This document shows positions 54,411 to 64,000 of a DNA stretch of 64,000 nucleotides, piece by piece (position 1 is the stretch's first letter; each line of letters begins with the position of its first letter). The DNA comes from Arthrobacter_E sp044748305 (GTDB taxonomy: Bacteria > Actinomycetota > Actinomycetes > Actinomycetales > Micrococcaceae), in the NCBI RefSeq assembly GCF_044748305.1, contig NZ_JBIVFT010000001.1, forward strand, positions 124,001-188,000, in the 5' to 3' direction. A program made the translations under genes and the position numbers. Under the pieces are notes generated by a model. That model did no database searches, had not been told where the DNA came from, and was given only the letters and a program-made list of their open reading frames with translations.

Positions 54411-54785
54411 GTGCCTACTATTCAGCAGCTGGTCCGTAAGGGCCGCACGCCGAAGGTCTCCAAGACCAAGGCTCCTGCCCTTAAGGGCAGCCCGATGCGC
54501 CGCGGTGTCTGCACCCGCGTGTACACCACCACCCCGAAGAAGCCGAACTCGGCTCTGCGTAAGGTCGCCCGTGTCCGCCTCAACGGCGGCGTCGAGGTCA
54601 CGGCTTACATCCCGGGCGTGGGTCACAACCTGCAGGAACACTCCATCGTGCTGGTGCGCGGTGGTCGTGTGAAGGATCTCCCCGGCGTTCGCTACAAGAT
54701 CGTCCGTGGTGCCCTCGACACCCAGGGTGTGAAGAACCGCAAGCAGGCTCGTAGCCGCTACGGCGCGAAGATGGAGAAGAAGTAA
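54411..54785 (+). CDS. rpsL: Ribosomal protein S12
   Basis: 124 residues. TTTPKKPNSALRKVARVRL and IPGVGHNLQEHSIVLVRGGRVKDLPGVRY are the two decoding-centre loops. Lys43 and Lys88, the sites of streptomycin resistance changes, are wild type. GTG start. First gene of the str operon; rpsG follows after 1 nt. Confidence 0.97.
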   Translation: MPTIQQLVRKGRTPKVSKTKAPALKGSPMRRGVCTRVYTTTPKKPNSALRKVARVRLNGGVEVTAYIPGVGHNLQEHSIVLVRGGRVKDLPGVRYKIVRGALDTQGVKNRKQARSRYGAKMEKK

Positions 54786-54786
54786 T

Positions 54787-55257
54787 ATGCCTCGCAAGGG
54801 TCCGGCCCCCAAGCGGCCGCTCGTTTCGGATCCGGTTTACGGCTCCCCGCTGGTCACCCAGCTGATCAACAAGGTTCTCGTGGACGGCAAGAAGTCCACC
54901 GCCGAGCGCATCGTCTACGGTGCCCTCGAAGGTGCTCGCGAGAAGTCCGGCAATGATCCCGTGGCAACCCTGAAGAAGGCCATGGACAACATCAAGCCGA
55001 GCCTCGAGGTCAAGTCCCGCCGCGTCGGCGGCGCCACCTACCAGGTTCCGGTCGAGGTCAAGCCGGGCCGCGCCACCGCGCTGGCCCTCCGCTGGCTCGT
55101 CGGCTACTCCAAGGCCCGTCGTGAGAAGACCATGACCGAGCGCCTCCGCAACGAGATCCTGGATGCCTCCAACGGTCTCGGCGCCGCTGTCAAGCGCCGC
55201 GAAGACACCCACAAGATGGCCGAGTCCAACAAGGCCTTCGCTCACTACCGCTGGTAA
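54787..55257 (+). CDS. rpsG: Ribosomal protein S7
   Basis: 156 residues, normal length. PRKGPAPKRPLVSDPVYGSPL, the S7 signature region (DGKKSTAERIVYGALE) and the C-terminal KMAESNKAFAHYRW are all present. It nucleates 30S head assembly on 16S rRNA. The ATG lies 1 nt after the rpsL stop, so translation is coupled. Confidence 0.97.
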   Translation: MPRKGPAPKRPLVSDPVYGSPLVTQLINKVLVDGKKSTAERIVYGALEGAREKSGNDPVATLKKAMDNIKPSLEVKSRRVGGATYQVPVEVKPGRATALALRWLVGYSKARREKTMTERLRNEILDASNGLGAAVKRREDTHKMAESNKAFAHYRW

Positions 55258-55267
55258 AACCTCACGT

Positions 55268-55298
55268 TCCGCCGCCGGCCTACTCGGTCGGCGGCGGA
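55268..55298 (+). promoter_or_regulatory. Hairpin between rpsG and fusA
   Basis: TCCGCCGCCG (55268-55277) pairs with CGGCGGCGGA (55289-55298) around an 11-nt loop. It lies inside the operon, so a processing or translation-coupling role is more likely than termination. Confidence 0.55.
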
Positions 55299-55326
55299 TG
55301 TGTAGTCCATCTCAAAGGGAGACACC

Positions 55327-57440
<2,114 letters not shown>

Positions 57441-57441
<1 letters not shown>

Positions 57442-57530
57442 GTTGTCGCACCTCGGCTGGAGGTCTGCCCGCAGATCTCCAGCCGTCGTCGCGAAACTTC
57501 CGGCTACTCGCCGAGGTGCCGCGACAACTC
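57441..57530. repeat. Compound palindrome after fusA
   Basis: Outer arms AGTTGTCGCACCTCGGC (57441-57457) and the region ending GCGACAACT (to 57530) are complementary except for one 3-nt insertion. Inside, CTGGAGgTCTGC pairs with GCAGAtCTCCAG (about 57457-57484). It separates fusA from the tuf promoter. Confidence 0.65.
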
Positions 57531-57564
57531 GGCCCCAGGGGCAGTTCAGCCCCTGAACCGCAAT

Positions 57565-57594
57565 TTCATCAAAACCCCTGCCCCCAAGTAGACT
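57565..57594 (+). promoter_or_regulatory. Promoter of tuf
   Basis: TAGACT (57589-57594) with a weak -35 TTCATC (57565-57570) at 18-nt spacing. Places the start near 57601 and a leader of about 60 nt, so tuf can be transcribed apart from fusA. Confidence 0.55.
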
Positions 57595-57663
57595 TGTACA
57601 AGTTCTGCCGCGACACCCGCGGCGAAGTAGCACGTCACTTGAAAAATGTTCTAGGAGGAACCT

Positions 57664-58854
57664 GTGGCAAAGGCAAAGTTCGAGCGGACTAAGCCGCACG
57701 TCAACATCGGCACCATCGGTCACGTTGACCACGGTAAGACGACGCTGACGGCCGCCATTTCCAAGGTGCTGTACGACCAGTACCCGGATCTCAACGAGCA
57801 GCGCGACTTCGCTTCCATCGACTCTGCTCCGGAAGAGCGCCAGCGCGGTATCACCATCAACATCTCCCACGTGGAGTACCAGACCGAGAAGCGTCACTAC
57901 GCACACGTTGACGCCCCCGGTCACGCTGACTACATCAAGAACATGATCACCGGTGCTGCTCAGATGGACGGCGCGATCCTCGTGGTTGCCGCTACCGACG
58001 GCCCGATGGCTCAGACCCGCGAGCACGTTCTGCTCGCCCGCCAGGTTGGTGTTCCCTACCTGCTGGTCGCGCTGAACAAGTCCGACATGGTTGAGGACGA
58101 GGAACTCCTCGACCTCGTGGAGATGGAAGTTCGCGAACTGCTCTCCTCCCAGGAGTTCGACGGCGACAACGCTCCCGTCATCCGCGTCTCCGGTCTGAAG
58201 GCTCTGGAAGGCGACCCCAAGTGGGTTGCTTCCGTCCAGGAGCTCATGGCCGCCGTCGACGAGTCCGTTCCGGATCCCATCCGTGACCGTGACAAGCCGT
58301 TCCTGATGCCGATCGAGGATGTCTTCACCATCACCGGTCGTGGCACCGTGGTGACCGGCCGCGCCGAGCGTGGCACCCTCGCCATCAACTCCGAGGTCGA
58401 GATCGTCGGTATCCGTCCGGTCCAGAAGACCACGGTCACCGGTATCGAGATGTTCCACAAGCAGCTCGACGAGGCTTGGGCCGGCGAGAACTGTGGCCTG
58501 CTGCTCCGTGGCCTGAAGCGCGACGATGTCGAGCGTGGCCAGGTTGTGGTGAAGCCGGGTTCCATCACCCCGCACACCAACTTCGAGGCGAACGTCTACA
58601 TCCTCTCCAAGGACGAGGGTGGGCGTCACAACCCGTTCTACTCGAACTACCGCCCGCAGTTCTACTTCCGTACCACGGATGTCACCGGCGTCATCACCCT
58701 CCCCGAGGGCACCGAGATGGTCATGCCTGGCGACAACACCGAGATGAGCGTTGAGCTGATCCAGCCCATCGCCATGGAAGAGGGCCTCGGCTTCGCTATC
58801 CGTGAGGGTGGCCGCACCGTTGGTTCGGGTCGTGTGACCAAGATCGTCAAGTAA
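57664..58854 (+). CDS. tuf: Elongation factor Tu
   Basis: 396 residues. GHVDHGKTTLT, the switch I RGITINISHVEY, DAPGHADY and NKSDMV are intact. Domains II and III follow and end VTKIVK. EF-Tu carries aminoacyl-tRNA to the ribosome. GTG start with AGGAGG 5 nt upstream, one of the strongest ribosome sites here. It is the only tuf in the window. Confidence 0.98.
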   Translation: MAKAKFERTKPHVNIGTIGHVDHGKTTLTAAISKVLYDQYPDLNEQRDFASIDSAPEERQRGITINISHVEYQTEKRHYAHVDAPGHADYIKNMITGAAQMDGAILVVAATDGPMAQTREHVLLARQVGVPYLLVALNKSDMVEDEELLDLVEMEVRELLSSQEFDGDNAPVIRVSGLKALEGDPKWVASVQELMAAVDESVPDPIRDRDKPFLMPIEDVFTITGRGTVVTGRAERGTLAINSEVEIVGIRPVQKTTVTGIEMFHKQLDEAWAGENCGLLLRGLKRDDVERGQVVVKPGSITPHTNFEANVYILSKDEGGRHNPFYSNYRPQFYFRTTDVTGVITLPEGTEMVMPGDNTEMSVELIQPIAMEEGLGFAIREGGRTVGSGRVTKIVK

Positions 58855-58887
58855 TCACCTGACGACGCTTCCGGCTTCGCGCCGGTG

Positions 58888-58921
58888 AGAATGCCCCACT
58901 GCTTCGGCAGTGGGGCATTCT
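58888..58921 (+). terminator. Terminator of tuf
   Basis: A 15-bp perfect stem (58888-58902 with 58907-58921) closed by a TTCG tetraloop, 34 nt after the stop. Confidence 0.9.
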
Positions 58922-58958
58922 GCGTTTCCGCAGGTATCAGGCGCCGCTGGGAGGTCGA

Positions 58959-59301
58959 TTGGCGTTTGAGCCGAGGATGCGGCATACTTGAAGGGTTGCT
59001 CGCGCGCTTCTTCGCGTCCCGCCCCGGATAATGCCGGGAGCCAGGGGCCAGGTTGAAGGCAGGGGCAATGACAATCCACCTCTGAATGACGGTGTGGTGT
59101 GCTTGGAGAAGCGCGACACGCCCGACCGCGGGGGTCGGAGGCTCCGATGGATTGAGGAACCCGGGATCACTCGGATTCAGTTCGTTCGGAGAGCGGTAGT
59201 CACGACTTCAAATGCTTCGGCAGCCGCGCACAACAGCAAAGAGATGCGAAAGCGGTTCTGGTTTTCCAGGAACGCACCTAACTGAAAGAGAGTCAGGCGA
59301 C
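58959..59301 (+). promoter_or_regulatory. Promoter and long leader of the S10 operon
   Basis: TTGGCG (58959-58964), 18-nt spacer, CATACT (58983-58988); start near 58995. The roughly 305-nt leader has no supported gene. It includes GC-rich stems (for example around 59028-59045, CCCCGG...CCGGGA) and could be structured for feedback control, but I cannot assign it to a known leader class. Confidence 0.55.
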
Positions 59302-59610
59302 ATGGCGGGACAGAAGATCCGCATCCGGCTGAAGTCATATGACCACGAGGTCATTGATGTTTCGGCACGGAAGATCGTTGAGACGGTCACGCGCGCAGGC
59401 GCAACGGTAGTCGGCCCGGTGCCGCTGCCCACCGAGAAGAACGTGTACTGCGTTATCCGTTCTCCCCACAAGTACAAGGACAGCCGTGAGCACTTCGAAA
59501 TGCGTACTCACAAGCGTCTGATCGACATCATCGACCCCACGCCTAAGGCCGTCGACTCGCTCATGCGTCTCGACCTGCCGGCTGACGTGAACATCGAAAT
59601 CAAGCTCTGA
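59302..59610 (+). CDS. rpsJ: Ribosomal protein S10 (NusE)
   Basis: 102 residues. [21 protein letters not shown] and the loop [20 protein letters not shown] are diagnostic. S10 also serves as NusE and binds NusG, linking transcription and translation. The ATG at 59302 begins the conserved protein; the longer upstream frame is leader. First gene of the S10 operon. Confidence 0.97.
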
Positions 59611-59629
59611 GGGAGGTGCTGAGAAAACT

Positions 59630-60280
59630 ATGACCGCAACCCGCAATGTTAAGGGCCTGCTGGGCACGAAGCTCGGCATGACCCAGGTCTGGGACGAGAA
59701 CAACAAGCTCATCCCCGTCACTGTCGTCCAGGCTGACTCCAACGTCGTCACCCAGCTGCGCAATGCTGAGAAGGACGGCTACACCGCGGTTCAGATCGGC
59801 TTCGGCCAGATCGACCCGCGCAAGGTCACCAAGCCGCTTGCCGGCCACTTCGACAAGGCCGGGGTCACCCCGCGCCGCCACGTCGTCGAGCTGCGCACCG
59901 CTGACGCCGAGAGCTACGAGCTCGGTCAGCAGCTGTCCGTGGAGGTCTTCGAGGCCGGTCAGAAGATCGACGTCGTCGGTACCACTAAGGGCAAGGGCTT
60001 CGCCGGTGTCATGAAGCGTCACGGCTTCCACGGCGTCGGTGCTTCCCACGGTGCCCACAAGAACCACCGCAAGCCCGGTTCCATCGGTGGCGCCTCCACC
60101 CCGAGCCGCGTCTTCAAGGGCCTGAAAATGGCCGGTCGCATGGGCGCCGCGCGTCACACCACGATGAACCTGACGGTTCACGCGGTCGACGCCGAGAAGT
60201 CGCTGCTCCTGATCAAGGGTGCCGTCCCCGGCGCCCGCGGCTCGGTCGTCCTCGTACGCACCGCCGTGAAGGGAGCCTAG
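59630..60280 (+). CDS. rplC: Ribosomal protein L3
   Basis: 216 residues. Start KGLLGTKLGMTQVWDENNKL and the signature KGFAGVMKRHGFHGVGASHG with the long loop that reaches the peptidyl transferase centre. The GGGAGGTGC ribosome site lies in the 19-nt gap after rpsJ. Confidence 0.97.
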   Translation: MTATRNVKGLLGTKLGMTQVWDENNKLIPVTVVQADSNVVTQLRNAEKDGYTAVQIGFGQIDPRKVTKPLAGHFDKAGVTPRRHVVELRTADAESYELGQQLSVEVFEAGQKIDVVGTTKGKGFAGVMKRHGFHGVGASHGAHKNHRKPGSIGGASTPSRVFKGLKMAGRMGAARHTTMNLTVHAVDAEKSLLLIKGAVPGARGSVVLVRTAVKGA

Positions 60281-60284
60281 TACC

Positions 60285-60905
60285 ATGGCCAACACCATCA
60301 AGGTTGACCTGCCCGCCGAGATCTTCGACGTCCAGACCAACGTGCCGCTGCTGCACCAGGTCGTCGTCGCGCAGCTCGCTGCTGCTCGTCAGGGCACTCA
60401 CAAGACCAAGAACCGCGGCGAAGTCGCCGGTGCCGGTCGCAAGCCGTTCAAGCAGAAGGGCACCGGCCGCGCTCGTCAGGGTTCCGTCCGTGCTCCTCAC
60501 ATGACCGGTGGTGGCGTCGTGCACGGCCCGACCCCGCGTGACTACAGCCAGCGCACCCCCAAGAAGATGAAGGCTGCCGCTCTGCGTGGCGCCCTCTCTG
60601 ACCGCGCCCGCAACGGTCGCATCCACGTGGTGGAGTCCCTGGTCGCCGGCACTACGCCGTCCACCAAGGAAGCCCGCGCCACGCTGAAGGCGATCTCGGA
60701 CCGCAAGAACCTGCTCGTGGTGATCGACCGCGCCAACGATGCTGCCGCACTCTCCGTGCGCAACCTCGTCGAGGTTCACGTCCTCTACGTCGACCAGCTC
60801 AACACCTACGATGTGCTGGTCTCCGACGACGTGATCTTCACCAAGGCTGCCTTCGACGCCTTCGTTGCCGGTAAGGACAACAAGACCGTGGAGGAAGCCA
60901 AGTGA
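60285..60905 (+). CDS. rplD: Ribosomal protein L4
   Basis: 206 residues. The exit-tunnel loop KPFKQKGTGRARQGSVRAPH is wild type (macrolide-relevant region). The ATG is 4 nt after the rplC stop. In other bacteria L4 represses the S10 operon; whether it acts on the long leader here is not known. Confidence 0.97.
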   Translation: MANTIKVDLPAEIFDVQTNVPLLHQVVVAQLAAARQGTHKTKNRGEVAGAGRKPFKQKGTGRARQGSVRAPHMTGGGVVHGPTPRDYSQRTPKKMKAAALRGALSDRARNGRIHVVESLVAGTTPSTKEARATLKAISDRKNLLVVIDRANDAAALSVRNLVEVHVLYVDQLNTYDVLVSDDVIFTKAAFDAFVAGKDNKTVEEAK

Positions 60906-61207
60906 GCGCCGTCTTCAACAAGGACCCGCGTGACGTCATTCTCGCGCCCGTGGTCTCCGAAAAGAGCTACGGCCTGATCGACGAGGGTCAGTACACCTTC
61001 CTGGTGGACCCCCGCTCGAACAAGACCGAGATCAAGCTGGCCGTGGAGAAGATCTTCTCCGTGAAGGTCAACACGATCAACACCATCAACCGTGCCGGTA
61101 AGCGTAAGCGCACCAAGTTCGGATGGGGGCAGCGCAAGAGCACCAAGCGCGCGATTGTCACCCTGAAGGAAGGCACCATCGACATCTTCGGCGGTCCGCT
61201 CTCGTAG
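60902..61207 (+). CDS. rplW: Ribosomal protein L23
   Basis: 101 residues. DPRDVILAPVVSEKSYGLID and the tunnel-exit loop GKRKRTKFGWGQRKSTKRAIV are typical. L23 is the docking site for trigger factor and SRP. The GTG overlaps the rplD stop by 4 nt (GTGA). Confidence 0.96.
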   Translation: MSAVFNKDPRDVILAPVVSEKSYGLIDEGQYTFLVDPRSNKTEIKLAVEKIFSVKVNTINTINRAGKRKRTKFGWGQRKSTKRAIVTLKEGTIDIFGGPLS

Positions 61208-61235
61208 CGGAGACCACTTTAACGAGGAATAAATT

Positions 61236-62075
<840 letters not shown>

Positions 62076-62087
62076 GAGCCTGGAAAC

Positions 62088-62369
62088 ATGCCACGCAGCC
62101 TGAAGAAAGGTCCTTTCGTTGACCAGCACCTCTTCGTGAAGGTCGCCAAGGAGAACGAAAAGGGCACCAAGAACGTCATCAAGACGTGGTCCCGTCGCTC
62201 GATGATCATCCCGGACATGCTGGGTCACACGATCGCCGTGCACGATGGACGCAAGCACGTGCCGGTTTTCATCACGGAGTCGATGGTCGGGCACAAGCTC
62301 GGCGAATTCGCCCCGACGCGGACTTTCCGCGGCCACGTGAAGGACGACCGCAAGGGCAAGCGCCGCTAA
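62088..62369 (+). CDS. rpsS: Ribosomal protein S19
   Basis: 93 residues. PRSLKKGPFVDQHLFVKV and the block TIAVHDGRKHVPVFITESMV are diagnostic, ending in the basic tail RKGKRR. Placed between rplB and rplV as usual, with AGGAG before the ATG. Confidence 0.97.
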   Translation: MPRSLKKGPFVDQHLFVKVAKENEKGTKNVIKTWSRRSMIIPDMLGHTIAVHDGRKHVPVFITESMVGHKLGEFAPTRTFRGHVKDDRKGKRR

Positions 62370-62408
62370 GGCGTTTGACCTCGGTCTTAAGACGAGAGAA
62401 GGAAAGCA

Positions 62409-62774
62409 ATGGAAGCCAAGGCTATTGCGCGCCACATCCGCGTAACGCCTATGAAGGCCCGGCGCGTCGTCAACCTTGTTCGTGGTAAGCAGGCGAATGA
62501 GGCTCTGGCGATCCTGAAGTTTGCCGAGCAGGCAGCTTCGGAGCCGGTCTACAAGGTAGTTCAGTCCGCAATCGCGAACGCCCGTGTCCTCGCGGACCGT
62601 GACGGCGTCGCGTTTGACGAGAATGATCTGTTCATCAGCGAGGCGTTCGTTGATGAGGGTCCGACCATGAAGCGGTTCCAGCCGCGTGCTCAGGGTCGTG
62701 CGTTCCAGATCAAGAAGCGCACCAGCCACATCACCGTGGTTGTCGCTACCCCGGAGAACGAGGAGGCCCGCTAA
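62409..62774 (+). CDS. rplV: Ribosomal protein L22
   Basis: 121 residues. EAKAIARHIRVTPMKARRVVNL start and the long tunnel hairpin MKRFQPRAQGRAFQIKKRTSH are present and wild type. GAGAAGGAAAG lies upstream of the ATG. The stop is directly followed by the rpsC start. Confidence 0.97.
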   Translation: MEAKAIARHIRVTPMKARRVVNLVRGKQANEALAILKFAEQAASEPVYKVVQSAIANARVLADRDGVAFDENDLFISEAFVDEGPTMKRFQPRAQGRAFQIKKRTSHITVVVATPENEEAR

Positions 62775-63581
62775 GTGGGACAGAAAGTAAACCCGAACGG
62801 GTTCCGACTCGGCATCACCACCAATCACATCTCGCACTGGTTCGCCGACAGCAACAAGCCCGGTCAGCGCTACAAGGACTTCGTCCGTGAGGACGTCAAG
62901 ATCCGTGAGCTCATGACCACTGGCATGGAGCGCGCCGGCATCGCCAAGGTTGAGATCGAGCGCACCCGTGACCGCGTGCGTGTGGACATCCACACCGCCC
63001 GTCCGGGCATCGTGATCGGCCGCCGTGGTGCTGAAGCCGACCGTATCCGCGGCGAGCTGGAGAAGCTCACCGGCAAGCAGGTTCAGCTGAACATCCTCGA
63101 GGTCAAGAACCCCGAGATCGAGGCTCAGCTGGTTGCTCAGGGCATCGCCGAGCAGCTCTCTTCCCGCGTGGCTTTCCGCCGTGCGATGAAGAAGGCCATG
63201 CAGTCCGCGCAGCGCGCCGGCGCCAAGGGCATCCGTGTCGCTTGCTCCGGTCGTCTGGGTGGCGCTGAAATGTCCCGCTCGGAGTTCTACCGCGAAGGTC
63301 GTGTGCCGCTGCACACCCTGCGCGCCAACATCGACTACGGCTTCTACGAGGCCAAGACCACCTTCGGCCGTATCGGCGTGAAGGTCTGGATCTACAAGGG
63401 CGATGTGACCGCGAAGGAGCTTGCTGCACAGCAGGCCGCAGCCCCGTCCCGTGGCCCCCGTGGTGGTGGGGATCGCGCCGGTCGTCCCGGTGGCGAGCGT
63501 CGCCGTCGCAACGAGCGCCCGGCCGCCGAAGCAGCTCAGGCTGCCCCGGCTGCCGAAGCAGCAGAAGGAGGACAGGCTTAA
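62775..63581 (+). CDS. rpsC: Ribosomal protein S3
   Basis: 268 residues. GQKVNPNGFRLGITTNHISHW, a KH domain with GxxG (VIGRRGAEADRIRGEL) and the C-terminal S3 domain. An added tail of about 50 residues rich in Arg, Gly and Ala (GPRGGGDRAGRPGGERRRRN) is typical of actinobacteria. GTG start directly after the rplV stop, with the ribosome site inside rplV. Confidence 0.97.
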   Translation: MGQKVNPNGFRLGITTNHISHWFADSNKPGQRYKDFVREDVKIRELMTTGMERAGIAKVEIERTRDRVRVDIHTARPGIVIGRRGAEADRIRGELEKLTGKQVQLNILEVKNPEIEAQLVAQGIAEQLSSRVAFRRAMKKAMQSAQRAGAKGIRVACSGRLGGAEMSRSEFYREGRVPLHTLRANIDYGFYEAKTTFGRIGVKVWIYKGDVTAKELAAQQAAAPSRGPRGGGDRAGRPGGERRRRNERPAAEAAQAAPAAEAAEGGQA

Positions 63582-63998
63582 ATGCTTATCCCACGTCGAG
63601 TCAAGCACCGTAAGCAGCACCACCCGGGTCGTTCCGGCGCTGCAACCGGCGGCACCGAGGTCAGCTTCGGTGAGTTCGGTATCCAGGCACTGACCCCGGC
63701 CTACGTGACGAACCGCCAGATCGAATCTGCGCGTATCGCCATGACCCGTCACATCAAGCGTGGCGGTAAGGTCTGGATCAACATCTACCCGGACCGCCCG
63801 CTGACCAAGAAGCCTGCCGAAACCCGCATGGGTTCCGGTAAGGGTTCCCCCGAGTGGTGGGTCGCCAACGTCAAGCCGGGACGGGTTCTGTTCGAACTCT
63901 CCGGTGTGAACGAAGAGGTGGCTCGCGAGGCCCTGCGCCTGGCAATCCACAAGCTCCCGTTGAAGGCACGCATCGTGCGTCGCGAAGGTGGTGAATGA
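63582..63998 (+). CDS. rplP: Ribosomal protein L16
   Basis: 138 residues, complete. LIPRRVKHRKQHHPGRSG, FGIQALTPAYVTNRQIESAR and KPAETRMGSGKGSPEWWVA are diagnostic. It binds 5S/23S rRNA near the A-site tRNA. The ATG follows the rpsC stop directly. An ATG overlaps its stop (63995), where rpmC would be expected to start beyond the window. Confidence 0.97.
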   Translation: MLIPRRVKHRKQHHPGRSGAATGGTEVSFGEFGIQALTPAYVTNRQIESARIAMTRHIKRGGKVWINIYPDRPLTKKPAETRMGSGKGSPEWWVANVKPGRVLFELSGVNEEVAREALRLAIHKLPLKARIVRREGGE

Positions 63999-64000
63999 GA

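Noticed and set aside
54206..54439. Small coding frame in the rpsL leader
   Set aside because: No ribosome site, no recognisable sequence, atypical codon use, and it overlaps the rpsL start in another frame.
63995..64000. Start of rpmC overlapping the rplP stop
   Set aside because: Only two codons are visible, so the gene cannot be confirmed.

Overview
The window is a high-GC actinobacterial chromosome segment. The gene content fits a member of the Micrococcaceae (Arthrobacter and relatives). The evidence is mycothiol synthase (MshD), a GlnR-type regulator beside mshD, a MutT1-ppk pair, HadAB-type dehydratases before murB, many GTG/TTG starts, 1- or 4-nt gene overlaps, and several promoters whose -10 box lies 6-7 nt before the start codon (leaderless genes). 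The species cannot be named from the sequence alone. One assembly gap (98 N) lies inside a tandem repeat near 3.1 kb. No insertion sequence, prophage, CRISPR array or rRNA was seen.

Layout. 0-2.4 kb: end of an unknown gene, a small membrane protein, hadA-hadB-murB. 2.5-5.2 kb: a membrane protein and an AlkZ/YcaQ-like winged-helix protein, divergent across a 54-bp tandem repeat, then a DUF3060 lipoprotein. 5.2-13 kb: a class V aminotransferase, asd, and an operon running membrane protein-gntR-thyA-folA-small membrane protein, with a palindromic operator at its head. 11.4-15.3 kb: ppk-mutT1-unknown. 15.4-20 kb: mshD, glnR, membrane protein, a 37-residue peptide, nitrobindin-like protein, ygfZ. 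20-23.4 kb: padR with a DHA2 drug exporter, then pfkA. 23.5-28 kb: an envelope-stress module with three PspC-domain proteins and a sensor kinase/response regulator pair. 28-31.1 kb: a MacB-type ABC transporter and a Tat-exported M23 peptidase. 31.2-34.5 kb: AraC regulator and MFS exporter overlapping tail to tail, then an aspartate aminotransferase.

34.6-64 kb is the transcription/translation core: tRNA-Trp, secE, nusG, rplK, rplA, two GNAT paralogues, rplJ-rplL behind an L10 leader with an attenuator, a Tat-exported 5'-nucleotidase, a thiolase, ybaK, rpoB-rpoC, a patatin-like lipase, rpsL-rpsG-fusA-tuf, and the S10 operon from rpsJ to rplP. Regulation in this part is visible as leaders, an attenuator and strong hairpins.

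Nothing here is clearly a new multi-gene system. The most interesting signals are non-coding: (i) long, near-perfect palindromes with 26-32 bp arms at gene ends, two of which share sequence although 22 kb apart; (ii) a 54-bp tandem array that fills the space between two divergent leaderless promoters; (iii) an 11+11 bp operator in front of the gntR-thyA-folA operon; (iv) a recurrent leaderless promoter class.
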